The notes: generated from the sequence alone by a model not told the origin. A stretch of 35,248 bases of DNA from Rothia mucilaginosa (GCF_001061665.1 NZ_JVSP01000001.1:1-35248), one strand, 5' to 3'; shown: positions 15,244-24,385, counted from the first letter of the stretch. Program-made: numbers and translations.

Positions 15244-17973
15244 TTAGCTCTTGCGACGACGAGCCACGACCAGTGCGGTACCTGCAGCCAGGGTGATAGC
15301 GCCAGCTGCGGCGGCGAACATAGCGCCGGATGCGCCGGTCTGTGCCAGCTTCGAGGAGGAGCTACCGGAGGTCGAGGAACCACCCGCGGAAGAACCACCG
15401 TTAGAGGAACCACCGTTAGAGGAACCGCCGTTAGAGGAACCGCCGTTGGAGCCGCTCACACCCAAGTTGTCGGAGGCACCGGAACCAGCATCAGAACCGC
15501 CGTTGGAGCCACCCTTGTGGCCGGCTGCGTTCTGGTCGGCAGTGCTGCTCTCAGAAGCGGAAGCGCTCGCGGATGCAGACTCGCTTGCGGAAGCGCTTGC
15601 AGACGCACTAGCGGACGCCGATGCAGACGCGCTCACCGAGGGGGTCACGGCGGGAACGCTCGGAACCGCGGTCGGGGAAGCGCTCACCGATGCGCTCGGA
15701 GTTGCAGAAGGTGCTACAGAAGGCGCCACGGACGCGGTCGGCAGAGACGGCGAGGTGGGCTCCTCCGAAGGAACTGCGGTGGGTTCTGCGCTCTTGGTGG
15801 GCTCGGCGGTTGCGGAAGGCTCCATAGTCGGCTCTGCAGAAGGTTCTGCGGTCACGCTAGGCTCTGCAGTTGCCGAGGGCTCGACGGTCGGCTCAGCAGT
15901 TGCAGAGGGAACCTCGGTCGGTGCCACGGTCGGTTCTGCAGTCTTGCTAGGCTCTGCAGTCGGTGCCACGGTGGGCGCGACAGTCGGCTCAGCAGACTTA
16001 GTGGGCTCTGCGGTCGGTGCCTCGGTCGGAGCAACAGTCGGCTCCGCAGTGACGGTAGGCTCAGCAGAAGGCGCGGCAGTCGGCTCAGCAGTCGGTGCCA
16101 CGGTCGGAGCTACGGTGGGAGCAACGGTAGGCTCAGCAGACTTGGTGGGCTCGGGTGCCGGGGTCGGTGCCGAGTTCGCTGCCAGACGGTTCAGCCACAG
16201 CTGATCCTCGTAGGTGTTCGGGTTCTCGAAGCTGGTCGGGTAGATAATATCGCCGTTGGGCAGCTCGAGAGCGTTGTAGCCGCCGCTCTTGTCGGTCTTA
16301 CGCATCGAGGAGAGCACCACCTCGTTCACCTTGTTCAGGGTGTCATCCATGAACACCAGGCGGGAGCCGGATGCGTCCACCACAACCACGTTGCCCGCAC
16401 GGGTCAGGAACATGGTGGCAACCTCGGTCTTCTCGAAGCCCTCAAGAGTTGCGGACTCGCGGACCACGCTGAAAGTGCCGTTCTCGTACTTGAGGATCTG
16501 CACCTTACCGCCGTACCAGTTGTTCCAACGGTAAATGTAGCCCTTGGGGCTGACCAGGGTCGAGGGCAGGGCGGTGTCGTAGCCTGCGGGTGAAGAGTTC
16601 GGCACCAGGGACACGCCGTTGCTGCTCATGTGCAGCAGGTGACCCTTCTGAACCGCCTTTTCGCCGGCCGCATCGTAGATGGAAGTCGACGGCGCGTACA
16701 CGAAGCTGCCGTCGGGCAGCGGTGCGAGGGTCACGGTGTTGTTGGAGAACGAGTCGCCGTAGTACTCGTCGAGCGAGTATGCGTTCACAACCTGCGGGTC
16801 GATAGAATCGGGCTTCGGCAGAGCCTGCGAGGTTGCCTTGCCGGATGCATCAATGATGGTCAGCTTGCCGCCGCCCTGGCCGTCAATGCTGACGATGCCC
16901 CAGGTGTTGTTGGCGGGGTTGTAGCCGATTGCCTTGACGGTGGTGGTGCCGAGGTCTGCGTCGGAGTAGGTGCCGGAGGAGACGAGCTTACCTTCGGCGG
17001 TTACGGTGTACAGCTCGGGCTTGTTGGTCTCACTGTTGATGACGAGCATGCGGTTGCCGTCAGCATCCACCGCGAAAACGCCCTTGTTGGCCTTCAGGAC
17101 GCCGGTGTCGGTCATCTTCAGGTTGGAGCTGGTCAGCACGGTGTAGGTGGTGTCGCCGCCGAAGCTCGGGGGTGCCACGTGCACGATGTGGTTCTGGCCC
17201 AGACGTGCGGTGTTCTGGGGCAGGTTCACGCCCGCGCCGGTGTTGTAGGACTCGGCGACGCTGTAGGCGCTCTTGGGGGTGTTAGCTGCGCTACCGTTGT
17301 AGGAGATGCTCAGCGGGTCGAGGCTAGCGCCTTCGTTGTAGAAGTCGGAGAAGGCGTGGTTACCGTCGGCGGTCAGGTTCGCGGAGATGCCGCTGATGCT
17401 GACCACGCCGTCCTTCTCGCTCTGCTTGGCGGTGCCGGTGCTCAGGGTCGCCATCTTGACTTCCATGGGGCCCTCGAACTTGCCGGAGGCGTAGTTCTTG
17501 GTGCGCACGGTCATGTAGAGGGAGCCGGTGCCGTCAGCGAGGTTCAGTTCCACGCGGGGGTTGGAGAATGTGAGGTTCAGGGCGCAACCGGTTTCGGGGT
17601 CCTGACCTTCGGCGCAGTGGCCGGTGAACCAGAGGCGACCGGCAGCCTGCAGGGTGACCTGCTTGCCGTCTTCAGAGACGGTGGTGGAGGTCGGGGTGAA
17701 GGTGAACTGCTTTGCGGTTGCGTCCCAGGCTGCGCCGTCGGTCATTTCGCGGGGCATACCGTTGTAGGACAGGAAGGAGGCGCGCACGCCCCAACCGAAG
17801 GACGCGCCTGCAGTTGCCTGGTCGCCTGCAGCGACGTTCTGTGCGGCAACGTTCTGTGCGGCGATATTAATGTTCTCGGCAAGAACGGGTGCCAGGGGCA
17901 GGGCGACAGCGCCAGCAACGGCGAGGGCGCAGGCTCCCTTGGAGAGGCGGGTGCCAGATGTGAAAATCTTCAT
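15244..17973 (-). CDS. HtaA-domain cell-wall-anchored surface protein
   Basis: 909 residues. A signal peptide ends at VLA (about residue 32). Residues ~55-220 match the HtaA haem-binding domain type: FGWGVRASFLSYNG, then GRLWFTGHCAEG and LTFSNPRVELN. HtaA domains in corynebacteria take haem from haemoglobin. Residues ~260-600 contain repeated short beta segments (for example GVFAVDADGNRMLVI, NVVVVDASGSRLVF) that look like a beta-propeller. A long AEPTVAPT-type Pro/Glu/Thr spacer (~610-770), an Ala/Ser run and GGSSN repeats lead to the sorting signal LAQTG at 876-880, a hydrophobic segment and RRRKS. The promoter is overlapped by a DtxR-like box. The predicted role is iron-regulated haem or haemoprotein binding at the cell wall; ligand binding itself is inferred. 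Confidence 0.87.
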   Translation of the reverse strand: MKIFTSGTRLSKGACALAVAGAVALPLAPVLAENINIAAQNVAAQNVAAGDQATAGASFGWGVRASFLSYNGMPREMTDGAAWDATAKQFTFTPTSTTVSEDGKQVTLQAAGRLWFTGHCAEGQDPETGCALNLTFSNPRVELNLADGTGSLYMTVRTKNYASGKFEGPMEVKMATLSTGTAKQSEKDGVVSISGISANLTADGNHAFSDFYNEGASLDPLSISYNGSAANTPKSAYSVAESYNTGAGVNLPQNTARLGQNHIVHVAPPSFGGDTTYTVLTSSNLKMTDTGVLKANKGVFAVDADGNRMLVINSETNKPELYTVTAEGKLVSSGTYSDADLGTTTVKAIGYNPANNTWGIVSIDGQGGGKLTIIDASGKATSQALPKPDSIDPQVVNAYSLDEYYGDSFSNNTVTLAPLPDGSFVYAPSTSIYDAAGEKAVQKGHLLHMSSNGVSLVPNSSPAGYDTALPSTLVSPKGYIYRWNNWYGGKVQILKYENGTFSVVRESATLEGFEKTEVATMFLTRAGNVVVVDASGSRLVFMDDTLNKVNEVVLSSMRKTDKSGGYNALELPNGDIIYPTSFENPNTYEDQLWLNRLAANSAPTPAPEPTKSAEPTVAPTVAPTVAPTAEPTAAPSAEPTVTAEPTVAPTEAPTAEPTKSAEPTVAPTVAPTAEPSKTAEPTVAPTEVPSATAEPTVEPSATAEPSVTAEPSAEPTMEPSATAEPTKSAEPTAVPSEEPTSPSLPTASVAPSVAPSATPSASVSASPTAVPSVPAVTPSVSASASASASASASASASESASASASASESSTADQNAAGHKGGSNGGSDAGSGASDNLGVSGSNGGSSNGGSSNGGSSNGGSSAGGSSTSGSSSSKLAQTGASGAMFAAAAGAITLAAGTALVVARRRKS
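15392..15451. repeat. 15-bp tandem repeat coding GGSSN
   Basis: Four adjacent 15-base units (GAACCACCGTTAGAG and variants with one or two changes) encode the Gly/Ser/Asn spacer just before the LAQTG anchor. Unit length is five codons, so copy-number change keeps the frame and would alter stalk length only. Confidence 0.85.
15640..16170. repeat. Degenerate repeats coding the AEPT/VAPT stalk
   Basis: Short units coding AEPT, VAPT and related quartets recur through this stretch of the HtaA-domain gene. The unit is a multiple of three bases, so slippage would preserve the frame. The encoded region is an extended Pro/Glu/Thr-rich wall-spanning stalk. Confidence 0.75.
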
Positions 17974-18000
17974 TGGTGTGTATCCATACTATCGACACTG

Positions 18001-18019
18001 TTAGGACAGGCTTACTATA
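18001..18019 (-). promoter_or_regulatory. DtxR/IdeR-like operator of the HtaA-domain gene
   Basis: On the plus strand TTAGGACAGGCTTACTATA matches 12 of 19 DtxR consensus positions and resembles the box before nirD (shared TTAGG..AGGCT core). It covers the -10 element and the expected transcription start, a position suited to repression. Iron repression of HtaA genes by DtxR is known in corynebacteria; here it is inferred. Confidence 0.5.
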
Positions 18020-18042
18020 TCGACAGTGTGTATATTTCTCAA
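18014..18042 (-). promoter_or_regulatory. Promoter of the HtaA-domain gene
   Basis: TTGAGA (18042-18037) and TATAGT (18019-18014), read on the minus strand, are separated by exactly 17 bases. Transcription would start near 18007, about 34 bases before the ATG at 17973. ACACTGT and ACAGTGT form an inverted repeat across the element (about 17995-18030). Confidence 0.7.
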
Positions 18043-18151
18043 GATATACACCAAATGAGCCGTTGTATGACAAAACATCTCACAGCACACCGACAGGGCA
18101 ATACCCCCTCAACAGGCACCAGGGGCCATCACCACCCCAACCCCTACGCGA

Positions 18152-19846
18152 CTAATCCTTCTTCGAAGCGTGCATACGTGACATACCCAAAGCACCCAGA
18201 ACCATTCCACCACCAATGGCCAATAGTACGGCCAGTGCAGATGAGGAGGCCATCATGCCATGGGCCAAGTCGGCTTCTGAGGCCTTCACCCCGTCACGGC
18301 CCTTCTGTTCGGAACGCACCTGCGAGGAGGAACCATCCAACGTCGAAGACCGTCGCGATTGGGTAGCGGGCTCGGTTTCTGCGGGCGCACTCGTACGAGC
18401 GGTAGCCTGCTCGTCCTGTGCATCGCGTGTGCGGTAGCCTAGCGCAGATGAAGAAGAGGCAGCGGGGCGGGCAACGGCCTCCGTCCCCTCTTCGACAGAG
18501 ATGGTGGGGTCCTTCCGGTCCCCGGCCAAGGCGGTTGCAGAACGTACGCCTCGGATCTTCGTCTTATTCCCGTCAGCCACTTTCACGGCATTCTGTTCCT
18601 CACCGCTCGAGGCCGTTGAGGGGGCCGCAGAAGAGGTGCCAGCCACTGCGGAGGATGAAGAATCCGAGGAATCATCAGTGGAGGTGTCGTCGCTTTCACC
18701 CTGGGAATTTCCGGTATTGTTACTTCCTCGAGAAACGGTGAAGCGTACCGTGCTGACCTGGACGTCTCCACCGCTGGTGGCGTCTATTGCCACTACCAAG
18801 TAGGTGCGACCGGTCTGTAGGGAGGCCCCGGGTACACCCAGCACCGCCTCAAAGCTTCCGGAGGAGAGATCCGAAGGGTTCACCCTCACAATAGCTAGGG
18901 CGTCGCCCACCGTATGCCCATCACCGTCGAGCTCCATGAGCATCAGGTCATACCCGTTGTCATTCGTTGCAAAGTTCTTGCCGCGCACCGTAACGGGCTT
19001 TACCGAATCGCTCGAGTTAACCTGAGAGTTCTGGATTGTCAGGCGAGGGCTATCTCGGTGATTCTGCCTACTTGCCTGAGCCTCGATCTTTTCGGAGCTA
19101 ATCAGCTGAATATGCTCCGGTTCCTTTGTAACATTCGGAGACTGGGTCACCACCGGCTGAGGAGTGGGGGCTACGGTAGAAGGAATATGCGTGGGGCTAG
19201 GCTGCGGCGAGGGAGACTCCGGGGTGTCTTTCTTCTCTACCGGTGTGGAGTCGGTCGCCGAGGGGCCCTTCGAGGACGCATCCTCACCGTGGGGCGGGGT
19301 AACTCCCGACTGAGTAGAATACCGAGGATCGGAGGGAACCTCCACCAGGGTGTCGCGATCTCGCGTCAGAAAATCTACCCGCGTGATGCCGTAGGCCGCA
19401 TCCGTCAGGGTGATGACGTAGAACGTTCCCTCAGCGGGCAAATCAAGCAGAAGCGCTACTTCCCCGGGGGAACCCCCTTCGGTCGGGGAGACAAAACGGT
19501 GGGTGCATTCCTCCGTCGACGTGCACGAAGTAACTTCTACCAGCACGCTCTCGGCAGAGATTCCCTGAGGAAAACCCGACCAAACGAGCAGGGCAGCACC
19601 GTTCTCACGGTGAATGGTCAGGTTAATATCACCCTCGTTAGGGCCATCGAAGTCGACGTTCGATTCCCCCTCGCGACGTTGCGTTATGGGGTCGTCCGAG
19701 TCGCCTGCTCCAGCGACATCGTGTAAAGAGGGCGTAGGGTCGGCAACAGTATCGACGGCCATGGATGGGGCAAGCACCCCACTCTGCAGTCCCGCAGCAA
19801 GGGTCGCAACGGCAACTACACGGCGTTTTATAGATAATGTGCTCAT
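18152..19846 (-). CDS. Surface-array protein A, membrane-anchored
   Basis: 564 residues, no named family recognised. Signal peptide 1-30 (cleavage after SMA). An N-terminal beta-rich stretch (~70-170) is followed by a Pro/Ser/Thr linker. The shared array module lies at ~268-374 and includes PVTVRGKNF, GYDLMLMELDGDG, LGVPG and TYLVVAID. A long Ser/Asp/Thr-rich linker leads to a single C-terminal membrane segment (~530-555) and a Lys-rich end. There is no LAxTG or LPxTG motif, so it should be held by the membrane rather than by sortase. The ATG at 19846 begins the signal peptide; the frame stays open to 20038 without one. The ribosome site is weak. Its neighbours are paralogues on the same strand. 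Adhesin or ligand-binding roles are guesses. Confidence 0.82.
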   Translation of the reverse strand: MSTLSIKRRVVAVATLAAGLQSGVLAPSMAVDTVADPTPSLHDVAGAGDSDDPITQRREGESNVDFDGPNEGDINLTIHRENGAALLVWSGFPQGISAESVLVEVTSCTSTEECTHRFVSPTEGGSPGEVALLLDLPAEGTFYVITLTDAAYGITRVDFLTRDRDTLVEVPSDPRYSTQSGVTPPHGEDASSKGPSATDSTPVEKKDTPESPSPQPSPTHIPSTVAPTPQPVVTQSPNVTKEPEHIQLISSEKIEAQASRQNHRDSPRLTIQNSQVNSSDSVKPVTVRGKNFATNDNGYDLMLMELDGDGHTVGDALAIVRVNPSDLSSGSFEAVLGVPGASLQTGRTYLVVAIDATSGGDVQVSTVRFTVSRGSNNTGNSQGESDDTSTDDSSDSSSSAVAGTSSAAPSTASSGEEQNAVKVADGNKTKIRGVRSATALAGDRKDPTISVEEGTEAVARPAASSSSALGYRTRDAQDEQATARTSAPAETEPATQSRRSSTLDGSSSQVRSEQKGRDGVKASEADLAHGMMASSSALAVLLAIGGGMVLGALGMSRMHASKKD

Positions 19847-20069
19847 GCAATGTGTCTTTTCGTGGTGTTTAACGAGGTGCTCCCATCCCCGATTATTCTT
19901 CCAATCCCACACGGGGTAATCGACCGAGCCCTGGACAGAGTATCTATCCGGTGGCATCCACGCCATATGACCACTGAGATGTGGGGTCAGGGTAAGGAGG
20001 AGTCCACGTCTATATATCGGCTTCCTCAACCCTACCATGAACTCCGAGGTTTATTCACTCAAGGGTATT

Positions 20070-20109
20070 TTGACTCCCCTAAACGCTGTCTTTACGCTCG
20101 GGGAGTCAA
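20070..20109 (-). terminator. Probable terminator of surface-array protein B gene
   Basis: TTGACTCCCC (20070-20079) and GGGGAGTCAA (20100-20109) form a perfect 10-bp stem with a 20-base loop, 16 bases past the stop at 20126. No U-tract follows on the minus strand. Confidence 0.6.
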
Positions 20110-20125
20110 CAAGTCCCGTAGGTGT

Positions 20126-21871
20126 TTACCGGTGGAACACCCGAGACAGGGAGAAGGCATTCCTCCGAATGGCCATCCATACGGCGCCCGCCACCAGGCC
20201 CAATCCCACCAGTCCTACGGTCCAGAAGGTCACCCTATAGTCGGAGGCTTCCTCCATAACGTGTTCCGAAGAGGACGCCGCTTTCACGCCTTCCTGCTGT
20301 CCCGCGGTCGATCCGGAGTGCACCTGAGAGATAGGGGCGTTAACCTCAGCGGAACGGGAATTACCCTCCGTCTGACGGGTGGGGGTTAGCCCCTTGGCGC
20401 CATCGGTAGGGGTCACGGGCTGCACGGCAGATGCCGATCCGCTCTTTACGGAGGCGCCGTCCTCCCCATTAGGCGTTGCGGTATCGGACCCCGCGGCGTA
20501 TGCCGAGGTCAGGGGTGACTGCCCGGCGGATGCATTGGTCTGGGGCGCCATAGTGCGCGCTTGCGCCAGAGCCTGAAGCCCCTGCTGACGGCGCTCGGCA
20601 CGCGCCTGACTCTCACGGGTTGCGGTGGAATCGGCCCCGCTAGAACGGGAAGCGTTCGAGCTACCGTCGGCTGCATTAGAAGAAGCATGAGAGGAGGCGC
20701 TCGCGGAGTTATCGCTATTCGCGGTAGTGGACGTTGAAGTAGCGCCCGTTTCATCGCGGCGAGTGGCGGAGGATTCCGCGGTATCCTGCGATTTCCCGGC
20801 ACTCACCTTAAACCGAACTGAGGCCACAGCGGTGTCGTTGTTCTGCTCATCGACGTACACCAGGTACGCGGTATAGACCGAATCGGTCTTGAGAAGCGAC
20901 CCCGGAACGCCAACAGCCACCTCGAGTTCTCCTCCGGCGATGTGTGCAGCGTCCACATGGGTGTACGAGACGGCATCGCCTCGGGGATTACCCTGCATAT
21001 CGGTCTCAAGGACCATCAGGTCGTACCCGTTCTCTCGGGCGGGCAGGTTCTTTCCAACAACGGTCACGGGCTTCGTCTCTGCGTCAGAACGCAGCTCGGC
21101 GTAGCGAACGTTCAGCGTTGGAGCGTTCAGGTTCGCGGTGTCTCGGGAGGAGGTCAGGCCTCCGGGTACCTCACTCACAATCTGAGTGCCGTGCTCCAGA
21201 TCGCCCGCCGCTTTCGGGGTAGGCGAAATCGAGGGCTGCGGATAACGGGCCTCTTCACGCGCTTTAGCCAGGATATTCTGCGTTTCGTCGTCAAGACGGA
21301 TTCCCGACGAGTCACTGTCGACGCCCCCATCACCGGCAGGAACGATATGGGGAATAAGCGAACCGGCAGTAATTTTGAACTCCCCGTATCCCTCATCGAA
21401 GCTGTCCATGTCGAGGACGGAGATGGTGTAGTAGCCTTCCTTCGGCGTACTCGGTAGCGTGAGCGTCAGAAGGGTAGAGCCGTCCTGGGCTTTCACTGCG
21501 CTCAGCTGCTGGGGAGTATAGGTGACTGCCTCTCCGGATGCTTTACCGGAGACGGTGTAGTACTGAACGGCCACGAGATAGTGGCTCGAATCACTGATGT
21601 ACTTCTCTTCGTAGAGAGGTTGCAGATTGAGGGTTACCCGGTTCTGTTCCGCAGAATGAATTAGAACCTCAAGCGTATCGAGTTCAATGCTGAAATCTTG
21701 CGAGGGACAATTCTGAGGATTCTCCGAATTGAGAATAGTAATAATACACTGCTGATCGACAGAAAAACCGGTTCCCTCCACCGCGGAAGCATTGGGTAAC
21801 ACAAACATACCCGTAGTCGCTAAAACGGAAAGCGTCAGGGCGCGGAAAGTTCGAGGTCGTTGAGTGATCAT
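20126..21871 (-). CDS. Surface-array protein B, membrane-anchored
   Basis: 581 residues. Signal peptide ends at ASA (residue 30). An N-terminal region (~35-170) has two cysteines (Cys42, Cys55) and beta-strand patterning. The shared array module is at ~252-358 (KPVTVVGKNL, GYDLMVLETDMQGN, VGVPGSLL, ASVRFKV), closest to that of protein A. A very long Ser/Ala/Thr/Asn linker follows (~360-540), then one membrane segment (~550-570) and a basic tail. There is no sortase motif. The ATG at 21871 has no good Shine-Dalgarno. Function unknown; it is a paralogue of its neighbours and likely exposed at the surface. Confidence 0.82.
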   Translation of the reverse strand: MITQRPRTFRALTLSVLATTGMFVLPNASAVEGTGFSVDQQCIITILNSENPQNCPSQDFSIELDTLEVLIHSAEQNRVTLNLQPLYEEKYISDSSHYLVAVQYYTVSGKASGEAVTYTPQQLSAVKAQDGSTLLTLTLPSTPKEGYYTISVLDMDSFDEGYGEFKITAGSLIPHIVPAGDGGVDSDSSGIRLDDETQNILAKAREEARYPQPSISPTPKAAGDLEHGTQIVSEVPGGLTSSRDTANLNAPTLNVRYAELRSDAETKPVTVVGKNLPARENGYDLMVLETDMQGNPRGDAVSYTHVDAAHIAGGELEVAVGVPGSLLKTDSVYTAYLVYVDEQNNDTAVASVRFKVSAGKSQDTAESSATRRDETGATSTSTTANSDNSASASSHASSNAADGSSNASRSSGADSTATRESQARAERRQQGLQALAQARTMAPQTNASAGQSPLTSAYAAGSDTATPNGEDGASVKSGSASAVQPVTPTDGAKGLTPTRQTEGNSRSAEVNAPISQVHSGSTAGQQEGVKAASSSEHVMEEASDYRVTFWTVGLVGLGLVAGAVWMAIRRNAFSLSRVFHR

Positions 21872-22427
21872 AATAGTGCCATTTCAATCGAAGCGGACGC
21901 ACAACGCGCTGATAAGGAGTAGCTCACCACAAGCCCCTCTAATGCAATAATTATGCGTGCCGGTACATCGGTTACATCCCAGCCTAACACGAGTATTAAG
22001 ATTTTAAATTCATTGCATTTGTGTGCTTATTGTTAGGCAGTATATGCACCTCAGAGTAAAACACTGTATGGCCACCCCATAAAACATCGTTATCGAAAAA
22101 TGCGAATGTTTAGAGGGAGGGCCGAACATCCCGCAAACAATTATTTCAATCGCCGTAAAAGCCCAGGTGCACGACATATAGTGTCCAATCCAAGCCCTGA
22201 ACACAGGCCGCTCACGGTGTTATAACGCATAAACGTTCGTGCCGGGGGCCCGCAAATCCACCTCCTATAAACAATCAAAATCATTTACATGCCGTACAAG
22301 ATTTGACAAAAATCCATTGCATAATGCGACACACATCTCACATAATGCAAAGACGCCCCGCGGTCGGTAATGCTACGCATCACCACCATGGGGCGCCTTT
22401 CGAGGTAAATTCTCTGCTCTCCCGCGC
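21872..22427. other. AT-rich intergenic region between surface-array genes
   Basis: 556 bases without a supported gene. It contains a widely spaced perfect inverted repeat, GCCTAACA (21982-21989) and TGTTAGGC (22031-22038), whose arms resemble half of a DtxR site. ATTGCAT/ATGCAAT motifs recur (about 21943, 22012, 22314, 22345). The terminator of the gene ending at 22428 closes it. The promoter of protein B must lie here but was not identified. Confidence 0.5.
22349..22400 (-). terminator. Probable terminator of surface-array protein C gene
   Basis: AAAGACGCCCC (22349-22359) pairs with GGGGCGCCTTT (22390-22400), an 11-bp stem with one G-U wobble on the minus strand. The 30-base loop can fold further. 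It starts 27 bases past the stop at 22428. Confidence 0.65.
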
Positions 22428-24239
22428 CTATGCGTTCGCGTCCATCGTCTCAGTTGCCACCGCTTCAGCAGAGGCCTCCGCCCGACGACGATACCGGTTC
22501 ACCACCACGGCGCTACCCACGAAGACAACCGAACCGGCCAGCGCAATTCCCAGCGGCACGGTACCCTCCGGCAGGGGTACATCTTCCGAAGCGCTTGCCT
22601 CCAGTTTCTGAGAATCGGAACCACCGCGAGCTTTCGTGCTTCGCGTATAGAACCCCTCGGAGCTCAGGCGAGAACCTTCCCGTGTGGCAGAGGCAACGCT
22701 CTCAGTGCTTCCCGCTGAGGTCTGATACCCCATCAGATTCACGATGGTGCGTCCGCCAATAAAGGCTGCGTATCCCGACATGACCGGGGTGACGTTCGAT
22801 GCGGTAACGGGGTTACTCGTGACCGCATGAGCCTGCGGGGTTGCCCGCGCAGCCGAGGCATGGGCATGAGCGACATGATTCAGAGCGACATCTGTCGAAG
22901 GAATATGGGGAACGGTTTCCCCAGCGATTCCTCGAGCCGACGAAGATTCAACCGCAGAGGGTGAAGCATCACTCGGTGAGGAGATATCTGCCGGCAGCTG
23001 CTCACTCGAAGAATGAACCACAGTGCGCTTAGGCTGATTGTTGGCGTCTGCAGTTGAATCCGCCGAGCTGGCGCGCTGAATAATGCTCACGCTGAAGGCA
23101 GAGGTTGCCACGAGCCTCAGCTCATCGGGAGACTCTCCTCCCACCGCCACCACCCGGTACCGCTTACCGCCAACGAGTGAGGTTCCGGGGACCTTCAAAT
23201 CAGCCGAGAACGCGCCGTCCCTGACCTGCTCGGGGCTCACGTGGGTCGTGGCCAGGGGTGCGCCGACGGCTCCCCCGTCGGCAGGCATCTCGAAGACCAT
23301 GACGTCATAGCCCAGGGAGCTCTCCCCCACGTTCTTGACGCGCGTGCGAATCGTCTGAAGATCGCTTGAGCCTCGCAGCTCCGCGGTGGAAATCTCAAGA
23401 ATGGCCTCGCGGGTGTCTGCGGGGACCTGATTCGAGGAGCGGTTATGCACCAGGATACGGTCCCCCTCGGGCTTGGGCGTATCAGAAACGTCGGTGGTAG
23501 ATTCGGAACTACGGGGCTCCCCCACATCACCGGGTTTCTCAGATGCAGTAGCGGAGGGGGTCGGCGAGGCGCTCTCCGAGGTAACCGGAGCCGGGGCCGG
23601 AGCGGCCGTGGGCTGCGGACGCTCCTCTCGCTCATCCTTCGAAGGCTCGGGATTCGGCACAGGATGGGGCACGGGGCTCACCGCATCGATGGGTGCACGC
23701 TGCACACCCGGGGTATCGGGGAAGAAAAGATTCTGACGTGAGGCGAGAAGACCCTCAACGCTCTCGCCGTATTCGGGGCTCAGCTCAACGAAAGAGGAGT
23801 TGCCGGTCTGAAGGTCGGTAACCTCCACCATGTAGGCCTGTTCAATATTTAGGCGCTGATGAATACTCACATCGAGATAGCCCTCATCATTCTTTGACAC
23901 GGTCAGCTGCGAGGCGGGGACCACCATCGAGGCAACTTCCAGACCCTCCATAGTAACTGCCACCAGGCGCACCTGCACGTGGTCGAGAGATTTCACCCCA
24001 CCCAGACCAATCAGGATGTAATCCTCACTCTGGCCTAGCAAATCCATGATGAAAACATCAACGTTCGTAGCGTGGGGTTCAGGAGTCTTCGCAGAGGGAG
24101 TCGCACCACGCGGCTGTGCATGGGCGGACGATACGAAGGAAGCGGGGGCCAAGGTTGCAGGGGCCAGCGTACCTCCCAGCCCGAGGGCTGCAGATGCTAC
24201 GAGGGCCGCGCCGCGAGCAGTTCGCTGCGTGGTAAACAT
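22428..24239 (-). CDS. Surface-array protein C, membrane-anchored
   Basis: 603 residues. Signal peptide ends at AHA (residue 41). The N-terminal domain (~55-150) has beta-rich text such as HVQVRLVAVTMEGLEV and AYMVEVTDLQTG. A Pro/Glu/Ser linker is followed by the shared module at ~279-387 (LGYDVMVFEMPADG, GAFSADLKVPGTSL, YRVVAVGG). The C-terminus reads LPEGT at 556-560, then a membrane segment, RYRRR and an acidic tail. LPEGT looks like a scrambled LPxTG and is not a standard sortase signal, so anchoring by the membrane is more likely. The ATG at 24239 has AAGGTG five bases upstream. Its leader resembles that of protein D. Confidence 0.83.
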   Translation of the reverse strand: MFTTQRTARGAALVASAALGLGGTLAPATLAPASFVSSAHAQPRGATPSAKTPEPHATNVDVFIMDLLGQSEDYILIGLGGVKSLDHVQVRLVAVTMEGLEVASMVVPASQLTVSKNDEGYLDVSIHQRLNIEQAYMVEVTDLQTGNSSFVELSPEYGESVEGLLASRQNLFFPDTPGVQRAPIDAVSPVPHPVPNPEPSKDEREERPQPTAAPAPAPVTSESASPTPSATASEKPGDVGEPRSSESTTDVSDTPKPEGDRILVHNRSSNQVPADTREAILEISTAELRGSSDLQTIRTRVKNVGESSLGYDVMVFEMPADGGAVGAPLATTHVSPEQVRDGAFSADLKVPGTSLVGGKRYRVVAVGGESPDELRLVATSAFSVSIIQRASSADSTADANNQPKRTVVHSSSEQLPADISSPSDASPSAVESSSARGIAGETVPHIPSTDVALNHVAHAHASAARATPQAHAVTSNPVTASNVTPVMSGYAAFIGGRTIVNLMGYQTSAGSTESVASATREGSRLSSEGFYTRSTKARGGSDSQKLEASASEDVPLPEGTVPLGIALAGSVVFVGSAVVVNRYRRRAEASAEAVATETMDANA

Positions 24240-24367
24240 GGTCACCTTTTTCGTGAGTGAGTAAGTGAGCGATAGGTTGTGCAATCCCCCACGCTCAGAA
24301 GTTCGGAAGTGAGAGCGGGGAGGCGGCCTCTCTTATCGGTGACCATGTGCGTTTTAGAACGCGTTTT

Positions 24368-24385
24368 GCTCCGCGAGGGCGGAGC
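24368..24385. other. Leader hairpin of surface-array protein C
   Basis: GCTCCGC (24368-24374) and GCGGAGC (24379-24385) form a perfect 7-bp stem with a 4-base loop inside the predicted ~180-base 5' leader. Role unknown. Confidence 0.4.

Noticed and set aside
16630-18366. Plus-strand open frame opposite the HtaA-domain gene
   Set aside because: Composition artefact; it runs through the promoter and into the next gene without any recognisable domain.
22302-22400. Possible plus-strand small RNA from a TTGACA-like element to the hairpin at 22349
   Set aside because: No -10 element at proper spacing from TTGACA; the hairpin is explained as the minus-strand terminator of protein C.
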